Positions 15,009 to 23,888 of a stretch of 64,000 nucleotides of DNA are shown piece after piece. The stretch lies in the NCBI GenBank assembly GCA_023435745.1, contig JAEZMD010000026.1, forward strand, positions 186,001-250,000. Reading direction: 5' to 3'. The position numbers were made by a program, and so were the translations under genes. Source of the stretch: Bacillota bacterium. GTDB lineage: Bacteria > Bacillota > Clostridia > Acetivibrionales > DTU013. The notes beneath the pieces were generated by a model. That model had not been told where the DNA came from, did not search any database, and saw only the letters and a list, made by a program, of their open reading frames with translations. Every line of letters starts with the position of its first letter. The stretch's first letter is position 1.

Positions 15009-15043
15009 GGTAAACGGAACGATCAGGTTATAATAACCTCTGG

Positions 15044-16186
15044 TTATCCAATGCTCTCATAAACGGACTCATCGACTTTGTAATCGGCTTCCTTCACCCA
15101 ACCGGCAAGCTTTTGTTCGTAAAGCTTTATCTTGATAAAGGCTGTACCGTACTCATTATATTCCTGGGCACATTTTAAGCTGACCGGCTCGCCCTCGGCA
15201 TATTTTTCCTCTACCTTAATAATATGATACCCTGCACCTGTTTCGACAGGCGTCTCGGTAAACTTGCCGGGTTGAAGTGCAAATGCCGCATCCTTAAATT
15301 CCTGATAAAAAGTGGAGCTTCTCCCAAACATATAGTCCCCGCCTCTTTCAGCCGAACCGGGATCCTCCGAATTTTCTTTCGCAAGAGCTGCAAAATCATC
15401 CCCGGCCTTCAGTTTGGCAATAAGATTCTCCGCTTTCTTTTTTGCGGCACTCTTTTCATCCTCGGTGGTGTTCTCATCAAATTTGCCAACAAGAATATGT
15501 CTTGCCCAGACCGCTTCTTCAGCATCTGACCTTAGCTTGGTATCCTCTTTATACCATTCGGGATTGGAGCCGTAGTACTTATCTACATCGGCATCTGCAT
15601 CAGGTATGGCAGCAATTTCCTGATACTGGTACTTCTGTACAATATAACTCTTGACTTGGGCATTTCTCAATACATCGATGGAAAACCCATACTCGGCCTC
15701 AAACGCTTTATTGGCCTTTATTTTATTTCCTTCGCCATATACATCGATGATGTTCGTTTGGATATAGCTGTCGAGACTTTTTGTTTCCTGATCCGTCAAT
15801 GTGACCTTTGCCTCTTTTGCCTTGATGTATTGGACCATTGTGTCCTTCAAGGTATCCAGCGCCTTTTTCTTTGCGACCTCTCCGGCGTCCTCGCCGCCTA
15901 TTTTAGTGGCCCAGAAGGTCTCCTCGCTGATTGTGGGGTCCACAGAATATGCTTCACTGTACATGATCTGCCTCTGGAATTCCAGTTGGTACTTAAATTC
16001 ATCTGCAGTGATCTTCTGACCGTTGACCGTAGCAACGGTGCTATCCATATTCAGTAATATTACAAGGCCGATTGCTATAACAACGATCACTGCAACAGCA
16101 ATCAGACCGTACTTGACAAATATCGGCATCTTTTCTTCCGATGCTTGTCGACTTTTCCTGTCAGCATTTCTATATTCTTTACCCAA
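15044..16186 (-). CDS. PrsA/SurA-like peptidylprolyl isomerase (parvulin), membrane-anchored
   Basis: 380 aa from a TTG at 16186 placed behind GGGGAGAG; an ATG at 16216 opens the same frame but has no ribosome binding site. One membrane helix at ~26-46 anchors it with the bulk outside. Residues ~50-200 are a SurA-N-like chaperone part (VATVNGQKITADEFKYQLEF). Residues ~218-320 are a parvulin domain (WARHILVGKFDENTTEDEKS, SEDPGSAERGGDYMFGRSST, AGYHIIKVEEKYA). It assists folding of exported proteins. There is no lipobox, unlike classical PrsA. It follows mfd and ends in a strong terminator. Confidence 0.88.
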   Translation of the reverse strand: MGKEYRNADRKSRQASEEKMPIFVKYGLIAVAVIVVIAIGLVILLNMDSTVATVNGQKITADEFKYQLEFQRQIMYSEAYSVDPTISEETFWATKIGGEDAGEVAKKKALDTLKDTMVQYIKAKEAKVTLTDQETKSLDSYIQTNIIDVYGEGNKIKANKAFEAEYGFSIDVLRNAQVKSYIVQKYQYQEIAAIPDADADVDKYYGSNPEWYKEDTKLRSDAEEAVWARHILVGKFDENTTEDEKSAAKKKAENLIAKLKAGDDFAALAKENSEDPGSAERGGDYMFGRSSTFYQEFKDAAFALQPGKFTETPVETGAGYHIIKVEEKYAEGEPVSLKCAQEYNEYGTAFIKIKLYEQKLAGWVKEADYKVDESVYESIG

Positions 16187-16251
16187 TGTACTCTCTCCCC
16201 ATCTTATTAATTCCAAGAAATCTTACTAATCATCTACATTATAATAGATTA

Positions 16252-19200
16252 TCACTGTACTTCAAAGCTTTTTAAATCCTGTAACAGAATCTTAATATTG
16301 TCCAAAAGGCGCGCCTTATGCCCGGGCAGTACCCGCAATACAAGATAGGGCGTCGCACCGGCATTGAAAAGAAGCTGCCGCTTATACTTTTCCGCCGCTT
16401 TTCCGATAATCCGGAAGTTTATATTTTTCGCATTTGCTATCCCAAATATTACAGTATCATTTTTTTCCGACACAGAAGAAAACCCCAGATCTCGCGCAAG
16501 CGCTTTAATATGCGCTATTTTGACAAGGTTCTCTGCCGGATCCGGAAGCTCCCCATATCTGTCCGTCAGTTCATCCTGTATATCCAGAACATCCTGTTCG
16601 TCGCGTATCGCAGCAATCTTTTTGTACATTTCAATTTTCTTGCCCTCCGCGCCGATATAGGTATCATCGATATACGCGCTGACATTAAGCTCGATGGTGA
16701 TTTCCGCCTCTTCCTTTTTCACCGGTTCACCCTTCAGTTCTCTGACGGCCTCATCCAAAAGCCTGCAATACATGTCATAACCTACTGATTCCATGTGTCC
16801 ATGCTGCTCAGAGCCCAGCAGATTACCTGCACCGCGGATTTCCATATCCCGCATGGCGATCTTAAAGCCAGAACCCAACTCCGTGAATTCCTTGATGGCC
16901 TGCAATCTTTTTTCGGCGATCTCTGTAACGATCTTGTCCTTTTTATAAGTGATATATGCATATGCGAGCCTGTTGGAGCGCCCCACCCTTCCTCTGAGCT
17001 GGTAAAGCTGCGCAAGACCCATCCTGTCGGCATCTTCGACGATGATCGTATTCACATTTGGCATATCCAGTCCCGATTCAATGATGGTGGTGCATACCAG
17101 CACGTCAAATTCGCCTTTGATAAAGCTCATCATCACATCCTCCAGCTGTCTTTCATCCATCTGCCCGTGAGCGACGGCTATTCTCGCCTCCGGGATCATT
17201 GCCTGGAGTTCGGAAGCCCTGATATCAATGGAACGAACCCGGTTGTACAGATAAAATACCTGTCCTTGTCTGCCTATCTCTCTGATGATCGCGTCCTTTA
17301 CTACATCCCGGTTGTATTCCATCACGTAGGTCTGTACAGGGTATCTCTCTTCCGGCGGATCCTCTATAACACTGATGTCACGGATCCCCACCAGCGACAT
17401 GTGGAGTGTCCTCGGTATGGGCGTCGCCGTAAGCGTCAGTACATCCACACCGGGCGCAAAATTTTTCAGGCGCTCCTTGTGAGCCACTCCAAAGCGCTGT
17501 TCCTCATCCACCACAAGCAATCCAAGCTCTTTAAAATGAATGTCCTTCTGCAGAAGTCTGTGCGTGCCGATCAGGACATCAACATTTCCCGCCTTTACCT
17601 CCTTGAGAATCCTTTTCTGCTCAGACTGGGTTCTAAAGCGGCTGATGACTTCTACCGTGACTGGAAAATCCTTCAGCCTTTCAACAAAACTGTTATACTG
17701 CTGTTGAGCAAGCACGGTCGTCGGAACCAGGTACGCCACCTGTCTGCCGTCCATAGCGGCCTTGAAAACAGCACGTATTGCCACCTCTGTCTTCCCATAG
17801 CCCACATCGCCACATAGCAGTCTCTCCATTACCCTGCCTGATTCCATATCTTCCTTGATCTCTTCAATACACTTGAGCTGATCCTCCGTTTCCTCATAAG
17901 GAAACTGCTCCTCAAACTGCTTTTGCCAGACTGTATCCGCCGAGTAGGCAAATCCTTTGGTCGCCTGTCTCTGAGCGTACAACCTGATCAGTTCCGCTGC
18001 CAGCTCTCTGAGCGATTCCTTCACCCTGCTCTTTGTCTTGAGCCAGTCGGACCCTCCGAGCTTGCTAACCTTCGGCTGCTTCCCTTCTGAGCCGATATAC
18101 TTCTGTATCAGATCCATCTGGTTGGTGGGGATATATAAAAATGCACCTTCCTGATAGCGGATCTTCAGATAGTCTTTCTTCACGCCCTCCACCAGAAGCT
18201 TCTCAATGCCCACATATTGCCCGATCCCATGGGCCTGATGCACCACATAATCCCCAACGCTCAGCTCCGTAAACAAATTAATCGGTCGCCCTTTATGTTT
18301 GCTCGAAGTTTTAGCGTGCTTTCTTCTATCCTGTCCGAATACCTCTTTTTCACTGACAATAACAAACCCTATGGTAGGATATTCAAATCCCCTGTTCAAG
18401 CTGCCGTGGGTAATAACGACCTGTCCTGGCTGTATGTGTTCGGGGGGCATATCCATATATATAGCTTCAATGTTCTTCTCAAGCAGCGTTTCCCGTAAGC
18501 GTTCTCCGCGTCCTCTTGTCCCGGAAAGCAGTAAAGCCCTGTTCTTCTCCCTTTTCCAACCTTCGAGGCTTTCGGCCAGCAAATCTACGTTGCCCTGAAA
18601 AGAGCCCATACTCCTGCACGGGATGTTATAGACCATCCTATTGTGAACTAGCTGGTTCTCAGAAAGAATCGCATTCATGCTGAGAACTTTATTCTTTTCC
18701 ATCTTTATGAGAATTGTCTCATAGTCAAAATGCATCGGTTTGATCTGGGGCAGCAGCTGCCCCTTTTCCAACATTGCCTTGCATATTTCCCCATGCTCCA
18801 GCAGCAGGTTCTCCAGCCTTTGCTTTTGCCTGACCGGTTCGTCCAAAAATATCATCGGTTCCTCCGCAGCATAATCCGGCAGAGAGAAGGACGGATCTGC
18901 GATATATGGTATATATCTGTCGATCCCCGGGAAATACCACGATTCCTTCAACCGCTCCATGTCGCTGTTTATCCTCTGGGCAAGGTTGTGATTCTTTTTT
19001 CCGGCCTGTGCCAGATCGGCTCCAATGGCGGCTATGATTTTTCCCTTTTTCTCTGGAGCATAGATTATCTCACGGGCCGGTATGATCCTCATACTGTCGA
19101 TTTGACCGGTTGAGCGCTGAGTATTTACATCAAACCGGCGGATAGAGTCAATCTCGTCTCCGAATAATTCCAGTCGCACGGCATGTTCCGCATCTACTGA

Positions 19201-19749
19201 AAAAACATCAATAATACCGCCCCTGACTGCATATTGTCCGCGCCTTTCGACGGATTCCACCCTCTCATAGGCCATCATGACAAGCTTGCGCGTCAGATCC
19301 TCAAGATCGATCCGGCTGTAATAATCGATCTCAATCACACTGCTGTTCAGCAGCTCCGGATGTACCAGTTTGTGTGAGAGAGCCTCCACCGACGTAACCA
19401 CAAGGGTGTAATCCCCCCTGCTGACCCGGTCGAGAACCGTCAGTCTCTGGTAAACGGTATCATTACTCTTTGCCTCAACATCATAGAGCGTGATTTCCTT
19501 GGCAGGATAAAAAAGAGCATCTTCTCCAAGGAAAAACGAGAAGTCTTCAAATAGCTTCCTTGCCTGCATTTCATTATAAGCGACAAAAATGCCCTTCCTG
19601 CCTGAATGCCTGCAAAGTGCATAACAAATATGAGCCTTCTGAGATTCAGAGGGCCCTGTAATATTTACAGGCTGCCTGCCGCTTTTCACAGAGTTCAGAA
19701 CCTGCCTGTATTCTTCCAGTTCAAGTAAAGGGCTGATGAAATTTACCAT
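16252..19749 (-). CDS. mfd: Transcription-repair coupling factor
   Basis: 1165 aa. Mfd removes RNA polymerase stalled at DNA lesions and recruits UvrA. The order is UvrB-like N-terminal domains, a CarD-like RNA polymerase interaction domain near 503 (VGDYVVHQAHGIGQYVGIEK), RecG-like helicase with Walker A GDVGYGKTE near 650 and DEEQRFGV near 748, QLRGRVGRS, and a TRCF C-terminal domain. An ATG at 19809 opens the same frame, but the added 20 codons cover a short palindrome and lack a ribosome binding site. 19749 gives the normal family N-terminus and has GGTAGG in front; the start is not certain. Confidence 0.95.
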   Translation of the reverse strand: MVNFISPLLELEEYRQVLNSVKSGRQPVNITGPSESQKAHICYALCRHSGRKGIFVAYNEMQARKLFEDFSFFLGEDALFYPAKEITLYDVEAKSNDTVYQRLTVLDRVSRGDYTLVVTSVEALSHKLVHPELLNSSVIEIDYYSRIDLEDLTRKLVMMAYERVESVERRGQYAVRGGIIDVFSVDAEHAVRLELFGDEIDSIRRFDVNTQRSTGQIDSMRIIPAREIIYAPEKKGKIIAAIGADLAQAGKKNHNLAQRINSDMERLKESWYFPGIDRYIPYIADPSFSLPDYAAEEPMIFLDEPVRQKQRLENLLLEHGEICKAMLEKGQLLPQIKPMHFDYETILIKMEKNKVLSMNAILSENQLVHNRMVYNIPCRSMGSFQGNVDLLAESLEGWKREKNRALLLSGTRGRGERLRETLLEKNIEAIYMDMPPEHIQPGQVVITHGSLNRGFEYPTIGFVIVSEKEVFGQDRRKHAKTSSKHKGRPINLFTELSVGDYVVHQAHGIGQYVGIEKLLVEGVKKDYLKIRYQEGAFLYIPTNQMDLIQKYIGSEGKQPKVSKLGGSDWLKTKSRVKESLRELAAELIRLYAQRQATKGFAYSADTVWQKQFEEQFPYEETEDQLKCIEEIKEDMESGRVMERLLCGDVGYGKTEVAIRAVFKAAMDGRQVAYLVPTTVLAQQQYNSFVERLKDFPVTVEVISRFRTQSEQKRILKEVKAGNVDVLIGTHRLLQKDIHFKELGLLVVDEEQRFGVAHKERLKNFAPGVDVLTLTATPIPRTLHMSLVGIRDISVIEDPPEERYPVQTYVMEYNRDVVKDAIIREIGRQGQVFYLYNRVRSIDIRASELQAMIPEARIAVAHGQMDERQLEDVMMSFIKGEFDVLVCTTIIESGLDMPNVNTIIVEDADRMGLAQLYQLRGRVGRSNRLAYAYITYKKDKIVTEIAEKRLQAIKEFTELGSGFKIAMRDMEIRGAGNLLGSEQHGHMESVGYDMYCRLLDEAVRELKGEPVKKEEAEITIELNVSAYIDDTYIGAEGKKIEMYKKIAAIRDEQDVLDIQDELTDRYGELPDPAENLVKIAHIKALARDLGFSSVSEKNDTVIFGIANAKNINFRIIGKAAEKYKRQLLFNAGATPYLVLRVLPGHKARLLDNIKILLQDLKSFEVQ

Positions 19750-19859
19750 AAAACCTACCAAGTCTTTAATTCCTGTTCCGTTACTTAACGGGATTTTAAT
19801 TACAGCCATTTGCGCAGCAAATCCGGCTAAAATCGACGGGGCTCGATGCCCCCGAGATT

Positions 19860-20426
19860 TTAATTATACAGGTTCATTGCGGCTTCAACACCGGACTGGA
19901 TGATCATCGCCGCAGCCTCTGCAGCTCTTTGAACACTTTTGGCAATCTCGGACGCTTCTTCCCCGCTGAACCTGCTTAGCACATAATCAGCCAGATCCCA
20001 CTCCTCCGGGGCTTTACCGATGCCGATCCGGATTCGCGGGAATTCGTCAGACTGAAGCTGATATATGACGGACTTCATGCCGTTGTGTGTGCCTGAGCTG
20101 CCCTTCGGGCGAATCCTTATGGTACCCACGGGCAAATCCACATCATCGTATATCACAATTAGATTCTCCATCGGGAGCTTGTACCATTCGGTAATTTCGT
20201 TGATGCTTTCTCCGCTGAGGTTCATAAACGTCTGCGGCTTGACCAGCAATACCCGTTCGCCCTTGATGTTGCCGTCCCCTGTAAGAGCTTTATGCTTAAG
20301 TCGGTTCACTTTGATTCCATATTTGGCAGACAGATAATCTATAGTGCAGAATCCGACATTGTGCCTGGTGTTTTCATATTTTTTACCCGGATTTCCCAAT
20401 CCGACGATAATGGTCAGCTTCTCCAC
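19860..20426 (-). CDS. pth: Peptidyl-tRNA hydrolase
   Basis: 188 aa. It recycles peptidyl-tRNAs that drop off ribosomes. Family signatures: IIVGLGNPGKKYENTRHNVG with the catalytic His in RHNVGF, LLVKPQTFMNLSGES, IVIYDDVDLPVGTIRIRPKG, GKAPEEWDLADYVLSRF. The start is a GTG at 20426, five nt after GGGGGAG; a longer in-frame ATG overlaps prs and adds 21 non-conserved residues. It is downstream of prs by 19 nt and upstream of mfd. Confidence 0.95.
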   Translation of the reverse strand: MEKLTIIVGLGNPGKKYENTRHNVGFCTIDYLSAKYGIKVNRLKHKALTGDGNIKGERVLLVKPQTFMNLSGESINEITEWYKLPMENLIVIYDDVDLPVGTIRIRPKGSSGTHNGMKSVIYQLQSDEFPRIRIGIGKAPEEWDLADYVLSRFSGEEASEIAKSVQRAAEAAAMIIQSGVEAAMNLYN

Positions 20427-20445
20427 AACTGCTCCCCCGAACGGC

Positions 20446-21408
20446 TTATTCCTTTTGAGTAAAGATCGTGCTGATTGAAATATCCCCATATATCCTTTCT
20501 ATCGCCTCTGCAAATATTGCGGCAATGGAAAGAGAGGTGAGTTTGGCGGTTGGCTTTCCCTCCGGCATCGGTATGGTATTTAGCATAACCAGTTCCTTGA
20601 TGCAGGACTTGTCAATTCTATCACAGGCCGGGCCTGAAAGCACACCGTGTGTACAGCATGCATAAACTTCCTTTGCGCCCATATCCTTCAATGCATTGGC
20701 GCCGTTCACAATTGTTCCGCCGGTGTCTATAAGATCATCGATCAAAACGACTCTCTTATTATTTACATCTCCGACCACATTCATAATCTCGCTGATATTG
20801 GCCTTCGGCCTTCTCTTATCTATGATGGCAATAGGGATATCAAGCCACTCCGCAAATTTCCTTGTGCGGGTAACGCTGCCTACATCGGGTGATACAGCGA
20901 CCACATCGCTGGTGTCTTCAAAAATCTTCTGGAAATAGCTTGCCATGACGGGCACTCCAAGGAGATGGTCCACCGGGATATCAAAAAAGCCCTGCAGCTG
21001 CGGAGTATGCAAATCCATTGTAAGTACTCTGTCGGCCCCTGCTGTCGTGATCAGGTTTGCTACCAGCTTAGCTGAAATCGGATCTCTCGCCTTTGCCTTC
21101 CTGTCCTGCCTCGCATACCCGAAATATGGCATTACAGCGGTGATTCTGCCCGCGGACGCCCTTCTTAATGCATCTATAATAATTAGAAGCTCAATAAGGT
21201 TGTCATTCACAGGCGTGCAAGTCGACTGTATCACGAATACGTCAGACCCCCTGACAACCTCGCCGATATTGATGGCACATTCTCCATCGCTGAATTTGCC
21301 AACGGTTGCGATCCCCAAAGGCAATCCGATCTTCTCCGCTATTTCCTCAGCAAGAGCCCGGTTTGAATTCCCTGCGAATATCTTGATGTCCTTACCATGC
21401 AGATTCAT
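20446..21408 (-). CDS. prs: Ribose-phosphate pyrophosphokinase
   Basis: 320 aa, usual length. It makes PRPP from ribose 5-phosphate and ATP for purine, pyrimidine, histidine and NAD synthesis. Seen: DIKIFAGNSNRALAEEIAEK at the N-terminus, SDVFVIQSTCTPVNDNLIEL, MPYFGYARQDRKAKARDPIS, the metal-binding DLHTPQLQGFFDIPVD and the PRPP loop VVLIDDLIDTGGTIVNGA. It starts 12 nt after the uridylyltransferase stop, in the same operon. Confidence 0.97.
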   Translation of the reverse strand: MNLHGKDIKIFAGNSNRALAEEIAEKIGLPLGIATVGKFSDGECAINIGEVVRGSDVFVIQSTCTPVNDNLIELLIIIDALRRASAGRITAVMPYFGYARQDRKAKARDPISAKLVANLITTAGADRVLTMDLHTPQLQGFFDIPVDHLLGVPVMASYFQKIFEDTSDVVAVSPDVGSVTRTRKFAEWLDIPIAIIDKRRPKANISEIMNVVGDVNNKRVVLIDDLIDTGGTIVNGANALKDMGAKEVYACCTHGVLSGPACDRIDKSCIKELVMLNTIPMPEGKPTAKLTSLSIAAIFAEAIERIYGDISISTIFTQKE

Positions 21409-21420
21409 TTCATTGCTCCT

Positions 21421-22188
21421 TTATTGTTGTGGTGTTTTATTTAAAGCCTTTCTCCTTTTCCTCCCAAGAATGACGGATGCCTGCTGAAGCTGCAGCTGAT
21501 CATTTATGCCAAGCACCTCGTCGCTGTCTTCTATTTTATATGCACCTGTACGATATCCCTTTTGAAGCATGATTTCCAGTATATCTGTAAGATAGTATTC
21601 ACCCTGGTCGTTGTCGTTCTTTATAAGTGGAAGCGTCTGTGCCAATTCCTCCGAGGAAAACACATACATTCCCGAATTAATCTCCCGGATTGATTTTTCC
21701 TTCTCACCGGCATCGCGATGCTCTACAATCTTTATAAAATTGCCCTGCTGATCTCTGACTATACGTCCATAGCCATACGGATCCCGCACGTCTGCTGTCA
21801 GCACCACAGCCTTATAATTTCCATCTTTCATGTATTTGATTGCATTTTTTATTGTCTGCGCAGAAATAAGAGGAGCATCGCCGCATAACACTACTACTTT
21901 TGAGCTGTCGTTCCCGCCAAGATAACGATGAGCCTGCATTACGGCATGTCCGGTGCCCAGGCGCTGCTCCTGCAGTACGTATTCGACTCTGTCCCCCATG
22001 TATTCCATCACTTGTTCCGCTTTATGTCCAACAACAGCAACGCAACGATCAACACCTGCATCGCGTGCTGCCTCGTAAACCCATTCTATCATCGCTTTGC
22101 CGTTAACCTGATGAATGACCTTGGCCTTTTCAGATCTCATCCTCTTTCCTTCACCGGCAGCTAGAATCAGGGCAGTAATATGTCCCAT
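21421..22188 (-). CDS. GlmU-like uridylyltransferase domain protein, no acetyltransferase half
   Basis: 255 aa. The whole protein corresponds to the N-terminal pyrophosphorylase domain of GlmU: ALILAAGEGKRMRSEKAKVI, LQEQRLGTGHAVMQAHRYLG, VLCGDAPLISAQTI, YGRIVRDQQGNFIKIVEHRD, EINSGMYVF, NDNDQGEYYLTDILEIM. Bifunctional GlmU is about 455 aa with a left-handed beta-helix acetyltransferase; here the frame stops soon after the linker (NDQLQLQQASVI) with a basic tail. The place between spoVG and prs is that of glmU. It should transfer uridylate to GlcNAc-1-P, while the acetyltransferase step must come from another gene. The usual Thr and Pro of GTRM...LPK are Lys and Ala. Confidence 0.85.
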   Translation of the reverse strand: MGHITALILAAGEGKRMRSEKAKVIHQVNGKAMIEWVYEAARDAGVDRCVAVVGHKAEQVMEYMGDRVEYVLQEQRLGTGHAVMQAHRYLGGNDSSKVVVLCGDAPLISAQTIKNAIKYMKDGNYKAVVLTADVRDPYGYGRIVRDQQGNFIKIVEHRDAGEKEKSIREINSGMYVFSSEELAQTLPLIKNDNDQGEYYLTDILEIMLQKGYRTGAYKIEDSDEVLGINDQLQLQQASVILGRKRRKALNKTPQQ

Positions 22189-22251
22189 AACAATTTTTGT
22201 CCTTTCAAGTCCCGCATCTATTATTGCACTAATTATTATTTATTTCAACAC

Positions 22252-22280
22252 AAAAAAGACACTTCATTACAAAGTGCCTT
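22252..22280 (-). terminator. Terminator after spoVG
   Basis: On the minus strand GGCACTT and AAGTGTC (one G-U pair) enclose a 7-nt loop and are followed by TTTTTTG. It lies 8 nt after the spoVG stop, so glmU-prs-pth-mfd has a separate promoter or depends on readthrough. Confidence 0.75.
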
Positions 22281-22287
22281 TATAGTT

Positions 22288-22554
22288 CTACTCTTCTGTT
22301 GTTGTTGTCGAAACGTATTTGTCAAGTATTGCTTTCTGAATTTTGTCTCTTGTGACTGCGTTGATGGGGTGTGCAATATCCTTAAACTCACCGTCGGGTG
22401 TTTTTCGGCTCGGCATCGCTATGAATAGGCCGCTCTGACTTTCAATAACCTTGATATCATGAACGACAAACTCATTATCAAAGGTTACCGACACGACCGC
22501 TTTCATCTTGCCCTCAACGTCGATCTTTCTGATGCGGACATCCGTGATTTCCAT
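22288..22554 (-). CDS. spoVG: Septation protein SpoVG
   Basis: 88 aa, typical. Conserved: MEITDVRIRKIDVEGKMKAV, TFDNEFVVHDIKVIE, GLFIAMPSRKTPDGEFKDIA and HPINAVTRDKIQKAIL. SpoVG is a small nucleic-acid-binding regulator affecting asymmetric septation and many other processes. GGGAGC ribosome binding site. It lies 89 nt downstream of purR. Confidence 0.97.
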   Translation of the reverse strand: MEITDVRIRKIDVEGKMKAVVSVTFDNEFVVHDIKVIESQSGLFIAMPSRKTPDGEFKDIAHPINAVTRDKIQKAILDKYVSTTTTEE

Positions 22555-22643
22555 TAGCTGCTCCCACCTTCCCTATAATCATGTACCTTTATATATTCTA
22601 TAAAAAATACTATTTTCCTTCTTATCTTTTACAATTTTGATAT

Positions 22644-23459
22644 TCAGGCGTATTTGCTTGGGCTTATGACTGTCTTTCCAACCTCTTCATCCACATTGTT
22701 CAGGGTAAGGATGGAGAACCAGCTGTCAACTAATTTCCTGACCGGCTCGGCTGTTTGTATCAGCACTCCGATCCCCGCCACCTCACAGCTGAATTCGCGG
22801 GAAAGCTCAAATATTCCTTTTGCCGTCCCCCCGCCCTTCATAAAATCATCTATGAAGAGCAGCCTGGAATTTCGTTTCAATGATCGGAGCGGCAATACCA
22901 TGGTCTGTATCTTTTTTGATGATCCGGAAATATAATTGATATTCACCGATGCGCCATCGGTGGCTTCGTTGTAATGTCTGACTATAACCAGCGGTACATT
23001 CATGTATCTTGCCGTCATAAAAGCAAGCGGTATTCCCTTTGTTTCTACGGTGACCACATAATCGATATTCCTGCTGTAAAAACAGCCTGCAAAAACTCTG
23101 GCAATATCGGAGACGATATCAGGATTATAAATGACGTCCAACATGTATAAATATCCCCCGGGCAGTATCCTCTCTTTTTTTGACAGTTCCACACTTAGGC
23201 TTTCCGCAAGCTTCAGAGTCATCTTATTCGATGACATGGGAAGATATCGGACTCCGCCCGACGCGCCCGTGATCGTTTCTATGGTGCCGATCCCCTGCTT
23301 TTCAAGTGATCCCCGTATGATATCGATATCCTCACTTACGGATGATTTGGCGCAGCCAAGCAGCTGTGTGAATGTGCCGAGCGTAAAAACCTTGCCCGGA
23401 GAATCATACAGAATCCTTTGCAGTGTGGATATTCTCTCGCTCCTTTGAAGCTTCTCCAT
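22644..23459 (-). CDS. purR: Pur operon repressor
   Basis: 271 aa. A winged-helix N-terminus (SERISTLQRILYDSPGKVFT, CAKSSVSEDIDIIRGSLEKQ) is followed by a phosphoribosyltransferase-fold effector domain with the PRPP loop LLFIDDFMKGGGTAKGIFEL. In Bacillus PurR represses purine genes and PRPP relieves it. The ATG at 23459 lies 8 nt after AAAAGG; the same frame opens at a GTG (23468). purR-spoVG-glmU-prs is the classical Firmicute order. Confidence 0.95.
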   Translation of the reverse strand: MEKLQRSERISTLQRILYDSPGKVFTLGTFTQLLGCAKSSVSEDIDIIRGSLEKQGIGTIETITGASGGVRYLPMSSNKMTLKLAESLSVELSKKERILPGGYLYMLDVIYNPDIVSDIARVFAGCFYSRNIDYVVTVETKGIPLAFMTARYMNVPLVIVRHYNEATDGASVNINYISGSSKKIQTMVLPLRSLKRNSRLLFIDDFMKGGGTAKGIFELSREFSCEVAGIGVLIQTAEPVRKLVDSWFSILTLNNVDEEVGKTVISPSKYA

Positions 23460-23478
23460 AAACATCACCTTTTCATTA

Positions 23479-23662
23479 TATCATGATTTATCATGATATA
23501 ATTAGCCATGCGCGTTTCGGCAACACATTTCGCTAAAGCGAAATGTTACATTAGTGTAGCATTTCTGCAAAGCAGAAATCCATAATAGCCGAAAATTTCG
23601 CGCGGCGGGCTAATTCCGCCGGAGGCATATAATAACCTCGCACTATGAGGTTATTATATCAT
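23479..23662. repeat. Modular hairpin repeat, copy A (with 66-bp insert)
   Basis: Non-coding element in the divergent purR-murC spacer. Modules in order: TATCATGA/TCATGATA hairpin; constant TAATTAGCCAT; GCGCG...CGCGC closing stem with TTTCGGC/GCCGAAA; CGGCGG/CCGCCG hairpin; AATAACCTC/GAGGTTATT terminal hairpin. A 66-bp insert (23522-23587) made of two further hairpins (ATTTCGCT/AGCGAAAT and ATTTCTGC/GCAGAAAT) sits in the loop of the central stem. Constant parts match copy B at 26446-26578. The rest of the spacer (23663-23888) shows only A+T-rich promoter-like sequence. Confidence 0.8.
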
Positions 23663-23888
23663 ATAAACCCGAATGTTCTACGATTTTTTGCAGCAATTGT
23701 CCGTATTTTTTGGAAAAAGATTCTTCGGTATATAAAATAGAATCTCCCAAATATAATATATGGCATATTATAAATGGCATATATTATCCGGAAATGGTTA
23801 ATGATTTGAATAGGATCGGTGCTCAATTTACTTTTATAATAACTTATTGTATGATTGAAGCAGAATAAAAATATGGGAGTGTTATTAT

